From assembly GCA_043228905.1 (NCBI GenBank), contig JBHGNT010000011.1, forward strand, positions 19,220,001 through 19,284,000: a DNA stretch of 64,000 nucleotides, read 5' to 3'. Shown piece by piece: positions 12,346 to 24,025 of the stretch. The position numbers and the translations under genes were made by a program. The stretch's first letter is position 1, and the number at the start of each line of letters is the position of its first letter. The stretch comes from Azolla caroliniana (lineage: Eukaryota; Polypodiophyta). The notes beneath the pieces were generated by a model that searched no databases, had not been told where the DNA came from, and was given only the letters and a program-made list of their open reading frames with translations.

Positions 12346-13475
12346 AACACTGCAAGTGTATTCTCGAGGCAAACTGTTTTTAGATTCGCAAGAAGACAAA
12401 ACAAAACATGGACTTGGTATCGATCCACTATTATTCTTGTGCTACATCCACATGAAGAGGCTTGCTTGTCTCAAGGATTTCTTGTGCCTTCCCTAATTTT
12501 GCCTTGCCCTGCCCAACCTTTCCAATGACAAATGTTTGTGTTGGAATACATCATCCCGATCCTCAAGTTGACAAGTCTGTTTTGGAACATACTAGAAAAA
12601 AACATCGACGTTGGTGGAAATGAAGGTTGCGAACAATTGGCAACAAGTAATAGTTCAATATTTGTTATCAATGGAATGCATGACCTTCAAAGGTGTGCGT
12701 GCATACGTAGTCTCTATCATGATCTTGTGAAGGTTTTACCCCATCATAGCTTGTAACCCGTCTCTCAATTGCACCTGTTGATGGAAGCAATAACCCGTCT
12801 CTCAATTGCATAAATTTGTCATTTCTTTTCTCTTGCATTTAGAAAATCTTTTGATTGCATATATGTATTGGGATGTCCTTATTTTCAGTGTCAAAATTTG
12901 TTTAATGGATCATTATACATATGAGCTATGGTGGACAAGTAAGGATTTCCTGCAACCAACCCACGAACTAACTAACGCACACCATGAATTAATCGAGTGT
13001 TTCATTCACACTCCTTCGTGAATATGTCATCATAAATCCACTTATCGTCTTTCAATCAAACCACTTTCATCAAGCAAGCGATATACACACACGTATGTGT
13101 ACATCATCACTCACCAGCTCAATCATACTGCGGACAAGCTAACCCCCGGCCCAAATCCAATAGATCTCTTCAAATCAATATACACTTGGGCTGATGGGTC
13201 AGCCAGTCGCCTCACAAACACATACACACACATATATATATACATGGGATCGGGAATTTTCCGGAAGAAAGGCCAACAGGCAGACAATAGTTCTCGTGAT
13301 ATTCTTCGAATGACTCCCCATCCCCCGCCGCTCCTTCGCAGCTTTCCGAATTCCCACCGTATACCCCTACTTCGCAGCTTTCCGAATTCCCACGATATAC
13401 CCCTCCACTCTTTCTTCTTCTTCTTCTTCTTCTCCTTCTTCTCCTTCTTCTTTCATTATTGCCCCTCCCCTGTCA
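12346..13475. other. Intergenic sequence and leader of the P-class PPR gene
   Basis: No gene is recognised to about 13200. CATATATATATACATG at 13230-13246 could serve as a TATA element. A TTC-rich run at about 13411-13451 probably lies in the 5' leader. A short duplication (GCAGCTTTCCGAATTCCCAC) occurs at 13338 and 13374. Confidence 0.4.
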
Positions 13476-15441
13476 ATGGAGCACAGAGCTTTCTGCCATA
13501 GCCATAGCCATAGCCATAGCTCTAGCCTCCCCCTCATCGCCCCACTCTCCTCCTCTCATCACCACACCCCATCCTCTCATCGATCATCCTCAATATTCAC
13601 ATCTCCTCCATATCACCTCCCTCTGCCTCTCCCTCCTCCTCCTCCTCCTCCTCCTCGTGGCTCAGAGCTTCTTTGTTTCTTCGCAAAATCTTCCTTTTCC
13701 TGCATAGATGAAGACGAAGGGTTTCGTCAGCATCCTTGGCGAGGAACCGTTGGATCTCTGCATCCTACTTACATCAAAGAAGATGTAGAAGGAACACTGT
13801 CTTCGCTGAATGAAGGGAACTCATCAAATGAACGAACCATAGCTCTGCACGATGAAGAGGAAGAAGAAGAAGAAGAAGAAGGAACCCTACGTTTGCATGA
13901 TTACGATGAAGAAGAAACCGTGGCTCTGTATACGTCTTCCAAGAAGAAGAAAGGGAGATGTGTTTCTCTGGTCATGGAAGGAAATGATCCCATCGAGATT
14001 CTTCAGACCATGCCTGAATGGAAGCCGTCTGAACTATGGACCCTTCTTTACTACTTAGCTGCTCAGAGAAGATTTGACGAAGCATTACAGGTCCCACTAT
14101 ATTTCTTTTCATTCTTGATGTCTTCCGTCCATTCATTATGGTTTTGACTTAAATTGCAAAAAATTTAGGCTTGAACCCTGGTCTCATTCTATTCATCTCT
14201 TCTTCTTGATATAAAACCTTGATCCTACATAGGCATTTTCTTGGTGGAAAAGACAAGAGAAATATGAGGCAAGAGAGCAACACTATATCAATTTAATCAG
14301 GATGTTTGGCCGATCGAAACAACCACACATCTCACAACAACTGTTTGACGAGATGGCACAGCCTTCGGTTGGACTCAAACCTGGGCCAATAAGCTATGCA
14401 TCTCTTATTCATAGCTATGCCGAATGTGCAATGTTTGGCAAAGCAGAGGATTTGTTGAAACAAATGCGAGAGATGGGTATCAATCCCAATGCAGGAACTT
14501 ATAACGGGTTAATCTTTGCTTATGGAATGCATTGTCGTTATGATGACATGAATCGGCTCTTCAATAACATGAAAAGATGGGTATGCTCTCCGGATGACAG
14601 GACATATAGTGGGATGATCGTTGCATATGCAAAAGCAGGCCTCTTCCGAAGAATGGAACGAATGTGTAGAGAAATGGATCGTAATGGATGGAAGCCGAGC
14701 TTTGCTACCATTAATGCAATCATCCAAGCATATGCTAAACATGGCCTATTAGAACAAATGCAGGCGAGCTATATGTGTGTGAAAGATTACCGAGTTCTCA
14801 TTAGCAGGACAACAATCCGGGCCATGGCAAGTGTGTATATCGAACGATGCAAATTCTATCAATTACGAGTGCTTGTGAGTGATGTCGGGCTGAAGAGGAA
14901 TAATGTGGGGAATCTTCTTTGGAACTTGCTTTTGCTTTCTTTTGGAGCTAATTTCCAGATGAAGAATTTGGACCGAAGCTTCCGCGAGATGAAGGACGCT
15001 TGTTTCGCACCGGACATAACCACTTTTAACATCCGGGCACTTAGTTTTGCTAGAATGAACATGCTCTGGGAATTGCATTCAACGGTGATACAGATGCGTC
15101 ATGCTCAGGTTCTCCCTGATCTAGTAACATTTGGTGCCATTGTTGATGCATATATCAATCTGAAACTCCGATTTCGAAGCATGTTTGAGGAGTTAGATGT
15201 ATTGCATATGAAAGGGCTCAGTCCTAGTATTGCAACTGATCCTTTGGTATTCAAAGCATTCGGGAAAGGAGACTTCCATAGTAGCTCGGAAATGCTTATG
15301 AAGTTGAATCCTAAACCATATGGTGAGGATTGGACCTACGGGTTGCTGTTAAGCTTTTACTTGAGGAAGAGAGGTGCAAGAAGAATAGAGCAAAATCCAG
15401 ACAATAGGGGCGTTGTCACCAAGAAATTCATCGTGAGTTGA
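13476..15441 (+). CDS. P-class pentatricopeptide repeat protein (two exons)
   Basis: Exon 1 is 13476-14090 and exon 2 is 14233-15441. The 142-bp intron has GT-AG ends and is phase 0, giving 607 aa. The join produces FDEALQ followed by AFSWWKRQEKYEARERQH, a continuous helical segment, which supports the splice. Residues 1-70 are rich in serine, histidine and proline and could be an organelle transit peptide. Residues about 125-150 carry an acidic EEEEEEE run encoded by a GAA repeat. From about residue 230, 35-residue repeats of the P class follow (for example ISYASLIHSYAECAMFGKAE and RTYSGMIVAYAKAGLFRRME), with no E or DYW extension. P-class PPR proteins bind organellar RNA and act in stability, translation or splicing. 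The exact orthologue and target are unknown. Confidence 0.85.
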
Positions 15442-17884
15442 GAAAGCGTGAACCATATAGTATTATATCATCACAAAGGACAGATGTACGAGTGTATGCA
15501 GACCCTAGTGATAATCAAGAAGAGTTTGAAGAAAAGGTTGAGAACTCTCCAATGGTGGGTAACCGTAAGCAATGAAAGATGCTTCTCATGTCATACCTTG
15601 AGTGCAGTATTAAAAGTGCAAAATTTGGATACTTCACTGGCAATGCTAACGAGTGTTCATTGTCAATTAAATCAATGGTGTCTACATGTGCTTTGAAATT
15701 GCGATATAATTAATAGATTCTTTCTTAGAAGCGACTCATCCTTCCCGAACGCAGCATACAACTATCTGTCGTACTGCGCTCTCCAAGTTTGCTTTGGGAA
15801 CATGAAGCATTGTATTGGTGTCACCTTGGTTGCAAACACCTTTATTAATTACTCAAAATTGATGGTTAGATACAGCACGAACTGACGCATCATCTTTGAT
15901 GAGATTTAGTGGTAATCACTCAGTGTTTGTTGTTAAATACAGCAAGAATTGACCATTCATCTTTGATGAGATTTAGTGGTTATCACTCGGTGTTTGTGGG
16001 TGTCTAGTAAGAATGCTAGAGTAACTGCTATGGAGACAAATTCCACTCCAATGGAGCAATCAATTGATAAAAAATGCCTTGAATGCGGAATCATTGTCAC
16101 CATTACCACTGCCCTATATATAAAGTGTGTCATTTCTAGCTATGCCCTACCGCATGTTCTCTCATTGAATATCTCATGTTTCTAGGATTTCCCATTCACA
16201 CCCTTTCCCCCACCTTGTCTCCTATAGCATTGTTATTCCTTGTGTTTTGGTTTTTCCCTTGGCTGATTGACATTTCTATTTCACATTCCCATCCCTCATT
16301 GATAAAAGATCTTGTCCTTTTTCACATGTTTGCTTCCCTCCCAATAAATGGATAAAACTTTGAATGAACATGTGAAACCTTTGTGGAATCTTTCCTCTCA
16401 AATAAACTTAATTGTAGCCCTTTATCTATAATAAGGTATGCATGGAATTCAACATTTGAGGAGATGCAACCTCCACCTATATTGAATTTGCATCGTTCCA
16501 ATATGTCAAATTAGCCCACTTGCAAACAAATGATGATCTTCACATGACCATTTGTATGTCTTCTAGAAAACCGTATTTGTTCGTAGCAAAACCACGAGCC
16601 ATCCAAAAATCCATGGTTCCTCATATTTCTCCTCTAGCTCGTCTAGCATTAGACACCATTTTCTCGATACAATAATGCCCATTTGCCACATAGTGGCCTA
16701 TAAAACAAAGTCTCAAACAAATACAGAAAAGCTAAGAAACAAAGACCTCTCTAGTGAACACTTAAACAAAATTTACGCAATCAACCATATAGTACTATTG
16801 GAATAATTTTGAAGTTCTCATTGTTTGTCATTCTAATGTGCATATGATATTAAACTACGAAGGTGTTCTAGAGTTGAAGCATTTCTTCTTGTACCAAGGA
16901 CAAAAAATGATGAATGAACATAAGGTAGTTATGAGAGGATAAATTCTTCATCAATGGATACTCTAGTTGATGTGGTTGTACACTGGCACACCCTTGTTTG
17001 TTTTAGTTGCAAAACACTTGGAATAAACTTTTGTATCAATTGGTTATTAAACTTCAATATTGATTGGACTTTCCCATTTGCCCATCTCTCAATCTCTAGC
17101 ACCCACCATTGTCAATCAATTGCTTGCCTTATACAATTTCAAAGGTGCATTTCTAAGCTTTTTCCCTTACTATCCAAAAGCCCATTTATCGAAAAGTGAC
17201 TGAACATTTCATTAGTTCTTTATATACTAATGGACCTTGTGCAAGTTTATGAGAAGTTTGTAATTCTCTCTCTTAGCATTGCTTAAGGTAGAAACTATTG
17301 ATTTGTCAAGCCTTAACGTTGTGGAAGGAGATTGTGACACCATGTTGTTAGAAGCAAACCTTTTTATCCAACCAAATCCAAAGGTCTATACACAATAATC
17401 CGTCTGTTTGTACCATAATACAATTCAATACGAAACTAATGAAGATTGATTCGATTAGTACTCTACCTTGTGGATTGTCTCTCGAAATCAAAATGAAAGA
17501 GAGCAACCAAATGTGCTTCAACATTCGAAGATAAAGAGCGCAAATTGGCCAAAAGGAAAGTAAGCAATGTAAAATACCTTGCATTGTGCATTCCAACGAT
17601 TTCATTTTGTGCTTTTTAGCATGGAAGGAATGTGTTCTTTCTGGGGTCCGAGAAACTACTAGACCACGATTGTGAGGTGCAATACATTGTTCCAAAACAT
17701 ATACATCCAAACATTTGCATCACTTAAAAGATGCATCCATACATTACATTCTCAACACATTCCATACATCACATTCTGAATGCATACATTACATTCTCAA
17801 CACATACATCTCCCCATCAGGCATACATATCCATCCATCCATTTTCATATTGCCGATTCCCGAACACAGATGGAGTAGAAGGAG
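15442..17884. other. Intergenic sequence
   Basis: No gene is recognised. A short tandem duplication lies at 15865-15998. CATACATTACATTCTCAACA-type repeats occur at 17731-17805, just upstream of the next gene. Confidence 0.4.
15865..15998. repeat. 68-bp tandem duplication
   Basis: The string CATCTTTGATGAGATTTAGT occurs at 15891 and 15959. The surrounding 68 bp is repeated twice with a few differences. Confidence 0.7.
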
Positions 17885-20229
17885 ATGGCTTGCACAGGTG
17901 TGGAGCTCTTATGGAAGGAATTCTTCAAGGATCCTTCTTTGTTCAGGGACCATCGAAGCAACAAGGTGATTCTAGTGCTTTCATTATCCTTATCCCCCCA
18001 CACCCCCCTTTTCTGTGTGTGTGCTTGCGCGTGTGTTTCTTTCAAAAACAAGATTTCATCCTGGGTGCTCACAATTGTTTTTGGGCATCTTAGAAAGATG
18101 CAAAATCTCCTGATTTTACACACAAGAAGACAACAGAATCTCTATGGATAGCTTGTGGACATAATCCTTCGTGGGTCCGGAAAGAGCTTGGCAAGCATGA
18201 AAAAATCTATGGATATGAAGAAAAGTTGGAAATTGAAAACGGCATCACATCTCTTCTTGAATCCATAAAAATTGCTGGAAGAAAGAAGGATTTAAACGCA
18301 GGTAATAGAATACACACTGAAATTGTGCAGAAAGGGTTGTTCCACCAGAACATCTGCATTAACAATGCCCTCATCAGCATGTATGTAAGGTTAAAAATGC
18401 AAGATAAAGCACAACAAGTGTTTGATGAGCTTCTAGTAAGGGACGTGATCTCGTGGACATCACTTATGTCTGGTTTCACACTGCAAGGACAGCCAGGAAA
18501 AGCTGCCCAATGCTACAAACAGATGCTTGAGGAGGCAACCTACCCGGATGCAGTCACATTTACTTGCATCTTGAAAGCTTATACTAACCTCGGATCCATT
18601 GAAAATGGTAAAATGATCCATATCATGATCACAAAACAAGAGCTTTTGAGAACAAATATTGTTCTTGGCACCGCTTTAGTGGATATGTATGCTAAATGTG
18701 GTATGCTAAGGAAGGCTCAGGAAGTGTTTGATGCACTTCTTGTCCGGGACTCAATCTCTTGGACTGCCCTCATCACTGGTTATGTCCAGGAAGGGCATTT
18801 CAAAGAAGCTTTGGATTGCTTCAGACAGTTGCAGAAGGAAGGTCTCTCCCCAAATGCGGCTACTTTTGCTTGTATCTTGAAAGCTTGTGGCAACTTGGGT
18901 TTAGTAGAGGCCGGATTGGAAATACATGCCGAGGTGCAAAAGCGGCAATTGTTATTGAAAAATGATGTTGTGATTGGCACAGCATTGGTGGATATGTATG
19001 CGAAATGTGGTATGCTTGTGAAAGCACAAGAAGTGTTCAATGAGCTTCCGGGGCATGATGTGGTATCTTGGAATGCACTTATCACTGGATATGTAGACCA
19101 AGGGCTTTGTGGTGAAGCTTTTAAGTGTTTTAGAAAAATGTTGGATGAGGGTTTCTCCCCGAATTCAGTTACCTTCACATGCATCCTAAAGGCATGTGGA
19201 AGCCTAGGATGGCTTGAGAAAGGTGAGGAGATACATGACAAAGTCCAAAAAGAAGGATTAGTGGGATCGAGCATTATGCTTGACAATGCACTGGTTGACA
19301 TGTATGCCAAGTGTGGTGCTTTTGCAAAAGCAAGAAGAGCATTTGATGAGCTTCCAGTAAGGGGAGTTATCTCCTGGACTGCCCTAATCACCGGATATGC
19401 CCAACGTGGACATAGTGATGAAGCGTTGGACTGTTTCAGATTGATGCAAGAGGATGGTCTCTCTCCCGATGCGGTCACCTTTTGTTCCATCTTGAAAGCT
19501 TGTAGCATGATAGGGTCGGCTGAAAAAGGGAAAGAGATACATGCTCAGGCGAGAAAACGGGGTTTATTGACAACAAATGTTGTACTCGGCAATGCATTGG
19601 TGGACATGTATGTCAAATGTGGGGTTCTTGCGAAAGCACAGGAAGTGTTTGATGAGCTTCCAGTGAGGGATGTTGTTGGTTGGACTTCACTCATCTCGGG
19701 GTATTCTCAACTAGCTCACGTGGAGTGTGTGTTTACCTTGTTCTACCGGATGATTGCCGAAGGGATAATACCGAATTCTGTTACATTTGTTGTATTACTA
19801 ACTGCATGTAGTCACTCTGGGCTAGTAGAAGAAGGGCAAACATACTTTGATGTTATTACTACATCATATTGCTTGAATCCAACATTGGAGCACTACAATT
19901 GTATGGTTGATCTTTTCAGCCGTGCTGGACACTTCGATAAGGCCATTGCTATGATTGAGAATATAGCACCGTCTGATCGACTCCAAACGTTTACTGTTGT
20001 GTTGAGTGCTTGTCGGGAATGGGCAAATGTAGACCTTGGAAAATGGGCCTTTGAGAGTTCCATGGAGTTGGATGAAAAGTATGCATTTCCCTATGTTTGC
20101 ATGGGTAATATTTATGTGGTCGCTGGTATGCAAGCAGAAGCAGAAGAAATCAAAGCTTTGAGAATTAGAAATGGTGCATGGAAAATGCCAAGATATTGTT
20201 GGTGGAACAATACAAGTAAGGGTTCATGA
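17885..20229 (+). CDS. PLS-class PPR protein with an N-terminal OSB-type PDF motif
   Basis: Exon 1 is 17885-17965 and exon 2 is 18094-20229. The 128-bp GT-AG intron is phase 0, giving 738 aa. Exon 1 ends FKDPSLFRDHRSNK and exon 2 opens KDAKSPDFTHKKTTESLWI, then NPSWVRKEL. Joined, these match the PDF motif of plant organellar single-stranded DNA-binding (OSB) proteins. From about residue 113, PLS-type repeats follow (ALVDMYAKCG, FDELPVRDVV, VTFTCILKACG). An E-type region starts near residue 621 (LEHYNCMVDLFSRAGHFDKA). The protein stops soon after, with no DYW deaminase domain. ATG 17885 is the first Met after an in-frame stop at 17876, but an upstream exon joined at AG 17877-17878 cannot be excluded. 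Such proteins usually act on organellar transcripts, often in RNA editing. No clear transit peptide is seen, which also hints at a missing upstream exon. Confidence 0.85.
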
Positions 20230-21324
20230 AGCCTGATTGGCAAGTTTATCCAGCAGTTATAGCCTTTTCCTTGAAGCCATTTGTGGAAAGTTCAATTTCC
20301 AGCTCCACTATCGGTTGCCACAAGTACCATGTGTAGTAATCAATGCTCATTTGAGGGATAAGGGATCTCATGCAACATAATTATGATACCATTACTCTAA
20401 AGATACATCGCATTAATGGATGAAATACACGAAATTGCAGATGGGTTATTGTGAATGATATCCTTCAAATAAAAGTGATACCCAAAATCAATTATGGTGT
20501 GAAAACACAATGTAGTGTCATCTAACAATTTGTTATACACCAACACCCCAAAATCTTACCTCAGACTACATTCATCCAGTAAGGGAGATCAGTGATTGGC
20601 TCACTTGAGAAGATGATATATTTATCAGACATATATTCTTAGGAATGTGATGGACTATTCTCATCAAATTCCCTTCTAAATTTGCCTAGAGGCATCAATA
20701 AATAAATGAGGTTAGATGTATAGCTGGTGAATGGAGAATGATTGATGGTACACATGACAAAAGAATTGTGAAAATAAAAAGATGGAGTTCTTTTTGTTTA
20801 TTCACAAATTGTATGTTAAATAAATGAGGTTAGATGTATAGTTGGTGAATGGAGAATGATTGATGGTACTAATGAAAAAAGAATTTTGGCCAAATGTTGA
20901 GCTACTTTCTGTTAAGGCTCCAACTTTTGGTTGTTAGATTTCGTATTCAACTAGTTTGATTTGTTCCATTCCACTCACAAAGGGTATTCATGTTTTTCAT
21001 TGGTAACATCATCTCATGATGAACAATGTTACAAGCCATGAAAGACCATCAATCATGACTTTATATACAATACAATAACGAGAGAAAATAATGTATAGAT
21101 GTTTCCCATATACAAATGTACTCAGCAACGTGCTATAATAATAATAGCATCACTTGCCTCTCTTTTCTCTTGTATCCAATGCTTCAAGGGTTCCCATTCC
21201 TTTGCTAAAAACAGCAGAGTGTGATGAGATAAACAACTTATTAATGCATCATCGATCATCTGCTTTTTAGCAGATGCCCAGTCCAAGTGACATTTAAAGC
21301 ATTTTCAGCCATCACATTGAAAAC
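20230..21324. other. Intergenic space between convergent PPR genes
   Basis: About 1.1 kb between two convergent stop codons holds the 3' regions of both genes. A degenerate direct repeat occurs at 20697-20888. Confidence 0.5.
20697..20888. repeat. Direct repeat, about 70 bp, 120 bp apart
   Basis: The string AAATAAATGAGGTTAGATGT occurs near 20701 and 20819, each followed by GGTGAATGGAGAATGATTGA. The spacing is about 120 bp. Confidence 0.7.
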
Positions 21325-23661
21325 TCAGCTTTCACCACAAATGCATTTACCATCCTCAAAAACGTGTATTCTATCACTATCCTTAACCTGGATCTTGCGT
21401 TTCTCTACCTTTGATATAAGCGCAGTTGAAAAATGGCAATCAGCACAAACACCCATATTCTTTGTAACACGTATAGGCATACCTTCTTGTGTATTGATAA
21501 GAGCACATGCAATGGCTAACTTTTCACTATGCTTGCATGGCAAAATTTCCATTTGATCATCCAAAGTGACTTGTGACACCCAATTCAAATGAGAATGATT
21601 CATTATTTTTCGACTAATGTCTCTGAGCTTCGCATAGATATGTTGACTTTGTGGATGACTCTTATCACCAGCACTGAACGAATGTGCATCTCCATTTCCA
21701 TCGATCCACATACAACAACCAGGTATCTCCAATGCACTGTTTTGTATTCTCAAGGCTTCGACTTCCTTTGCTTCTTCTAACATTCCTGCTGCTGCATATA
21801 TATTGTTCATTGATACATATGCCGGCGCATGCTTTGCATCTAGCTGTATTGAACATTTAAACGCCCATCTTCCAATCTCCACATTTACCCATTTTCTACA
21901 ACCACCCATGAGGGCCATCCACAAATTAAGACGATTTTGCAATGGCACCTCGTCAATCAAATTCATGGCCTTCTCAAAGTGTCCAGCCCGACCAAAGAGA
22001 TCTACCATGCAAGTATAATGTTCTAGACTTGGAACAATACAATAGACATTGCTCATAGTATTGAAGTAAATTTCACCATCATCCACCAGGCCTGCATGAT
22101 TGCATGCTGTCAACAATATAACAAATGTAATCCCACTAGGCATTACATTGTTTTCTATCATTTTATTAAATGAGGCAAAAACGCTTTTGAACATGCCAAG
22201 CTGTGCATATCCTGAGATGAGTGCTGTCCAAGCTACTACATCCTTATCCAAAAGCTCATCAAACACCTCTTGAGCTTTAACAATCTCACAACATTTGGCA
22301 TACATGTCAACCAATGCAGTGCCAAGTATATTGTTTCTCTGTAGAAGCCCCTTCTTATTAATTTCAGCATGTATCTCCTCTCCATGCTCTGTTGATCCTA
22401 TGCAGCCACAAGCTTTAAGTATACATGCAAAGGTGACTGTATTTGGCGAGACACCTTCCTCTCGCATCTTCCGGAAGCAATTTAAAGCTTTATCTCCGAG
22501 CCCATGTTGGACATAGCCATAGATAATGGCCGTCCACGAGATGACATCTCGGATTCGAAGTGCCTCTAAAACCTCTTGTGCTTTTGCAAATGCACCACAT
22601 TTAGCATACATATCCACCAATGTATTGCCAAATACAATATCGTTTCCCAATAATGGGAGTTTGCTAGCCATTGTATGTATCTCTTCTCCCTTCTTGAGTG
22701 ATCCAATGCTGCTACAAGCCTTCACTATGGATGCAAAAGTAATAGGATCTGGGCAAAGACCTTCTTCTTGCATCTGACCAAAGCATTCCAATGCTTCATT
22801 ACCTTGCCCATGATGAGCATACGAGGAAATCAATGCATTCCATGCAACAACATCCCGTTCCTTCAGCTCATCGAACACTTCTTGTGCTTTCTCAATTGTA
22901 CCACATTTAGCATACATGTCCATTAACGCGGTGGCGAGCATGGTGCTATTCCCCAATAACCCTTGTTTTTGCACTTCCCTGTGTATTTCCTCTCCTTTTT
23001 CAGCCAATCCCATGCTACTACAAGCTTTCAAAATGCAAGCAAATGTGATCCGATTGGGAGACAGACCCTCTTTTGGCATCCGGGTGAAGCACTCTAGGGC
23101 TTCATTTCCGAGTCCATATTGAACATATCCACTAATCAATGCATTCCATGAGACCACATCTCGAACAGGAAGCTCATTGAATACTTCTTGTGCTTTTTCA
23201 AGAACGCCACACTTAGCATACATGCTAATCAATGCATTGCTGATATACATATCCTCATGAATCAAGCTTCGTCGGATAATATTAGCATGTATTCGACTAC
23301 CCTGGCGCAAGTCTTTGTGTTTAGTGCATAATTTTATTGAGTTTAAGAGTGCAACGCGGTCTTCGAGAGGCCACACAGCCTTCTTTAATTTGGATTTCTG
23401 AACCAAAACCTCTTCATTTCTCAGCTTGGGTCTTGTCTGAAGGATTTCTTCATTTCTTGATTTGGACCTTGTGTGAAGAATCTCTTCATTTCTCGACTTG
23501 CTTCTTTTGAGATCTTTAGGATTCTGTTTTGCGATCTCTTCTTGAACCACATAAGGGCTGTGGAAACCATGTAAGCACGATGCTTCATTCGTTGAGTGAA
23601 TCAAACCTTTCTGCAGACCAACAGAGCTCAGCCCAATAGAGAAACAATGGGAGTGGGCCAT
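21325..23661 (-). CDS. DYW-class PPR protein with an atypical C-terminus
   Basis: A 778-aa protein encoded without introns. ATG 23661 is the first ATG after an in-frame stop (23679-23677). Residues about 50-95 contain three tandem copies of a 13-residue unit (KSRNEEIL core). PLS-type repeats run from about residue 140 (ALISMYAKCGVLEKAQEVF, ELPVRDVVSWNALISGYVQ), then an E domain (LEHYTCMVDLFGRAGHFEKA) and a PG-box-like segment (GDKSHPQSQHIYAKL). The C-terminal deaminase domain keeps HSEK (711-714) and CADCH (739-743), the zinc and catalytic residues of DYW cytidine deaminases, and the CIC pair near the end. It ends CGES instead of the usual DYW tripeptide. DYW proteins edit C to U in organellar transcripts. 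Convergent with the PPR gene ending at 20229 and similar to it in repeat wording, so the two are probably related. Target RNA unknown. Confidence 0.88.
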   Translation of the reverse strand: MAHSHCFSIGLSSVGLQKGLIHSTNEASCLHGFHSPYVVQEEIAKQNPKDLKRSKSRNEEILHTRSKSRNEEILQTRPKLRNEEVLVQKSKLKKAVWPLEDRVALLNSIKLCTKHKDLRQGSRIHANIIRRSLIHEDMYISNALISMYAKCGVLEKAQEVFNELPVRDVVSWNALISGYVQYGLGNEALECFTRMPKEGLSPNRITFACILKACSSMGLAEKGEEIHREVQKQGLLGNSTMLATALMDMYAKCGTIEKAQEVFDELKERDVVAWNALISSYAHHGQGNEALECFGQMQEEGLCPDPITFASIVKACSSIGSLKKGEEIHTMASKLPLLGNDIVFGNTLVDMYAKCGAFAKAQEVLEALRIRDVISWTAIIYGYVQHGLGDKALNCFRKMREEGVSPNTVTFACILKACGCIGSTEHGEEIHAEINKKGLLQRNNILGTALVDMYAKCCEIVKAQEVFDELLDKDVVAWTALISGYAQLGMFKSVFASFNKMIENNVMPSGITFVILLTACNHAGLVDDGEIYFNTMSNVYCIVPSLEHYTCMVDLFGRAGHFEKAMNLIDEVPLQNRLNLWMALMGGCRKWVNVEIGRWAFKCSIQLDAKHAPAYVSMNNIYAAAGMLEEAKEVEALRIQNSALEIPGCCMWIDGNGDAHSFSAGDKSHPQSQHIYAKLRDISRKIMNHSHLNWVSQVTLDDQMEILPCKHSEKLAIACALINTQEGMPIRVTKNMGVCADCHFSTALISKVEKRKIQVKDSDRIHVFEDGKCICGES
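23408..23520 (-). repeat. 39-bp in-frame minisatellite in the DYW-PPR gene
   Basis: Three units of about 39 bp, marked by CTTCATTTCT near 23411, 23449 and 23488, encode the 13-residue repeat between the transit region and the first PPR. The period is a multiple of three, so the frame is kept. Confidence 0.75.
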
Positions 23662-23854
23662 TGGAACATTCACATATTACTCGTTATACAGAGAGCTTGC
23701 AGCCCAACAAAGAGGAGGCATTGTGGGTAATAAGACATTATGTATATGCAAATTACCTAATTGTGTGTTCCCCTTTCTTCCATGATTAACTCCATGAAAA
23801 CCTTGTGATGATTTCCTTCTCATGAGAAAATGTCCTTATCTCTCTGTATGTGTG

Positions 23855-24025
23855 AGAGAGAGAGAGAGAGACTGTGTGTATGTTCAACCCCTACATACCT
23901 AATTGGCATCTAGTATATTAAGAGGATATGTATGTAGTAATAGAGATGTAAGAAAACAAGGTTTCGAACCCAAGACCTTGGGCTAATAGTCTAACAACTT
24001 ACCATTTAGGTAAGCTAATTATGAA
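23855..24025 (-). mobile_element. tRNA-derived SINE-like head
   Basis: On the minus strand, 24020-23958 reads TAGCTTACCTAAATGGTAAG (A box-like), then about 40 bp on GGGTTCGAAACC (B box). This is the spacing of an RNA polymerase III internal promoter in a tRNA or tRNA-derived SINE. The surrounding sequence does not fold as a tRNA by eye. A GA microsatellite lies alongside at 23858-23870. Confidence 0.45.

Noticed and set aside
19508-20133. Minus-strand frames inside the PPR gene at 17885-20229
   Set aside because: They mirror the coding strand of a real PPR gene; repeated codon patterns keep the reverse frame open.
20230-20400. A DYW domain continuing past the stop of the PPR gene at 20229
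   Set aside because: A shifted frame gives VRVHEA near 20215 but then a stop, and no HSEK or CxxCH follows.
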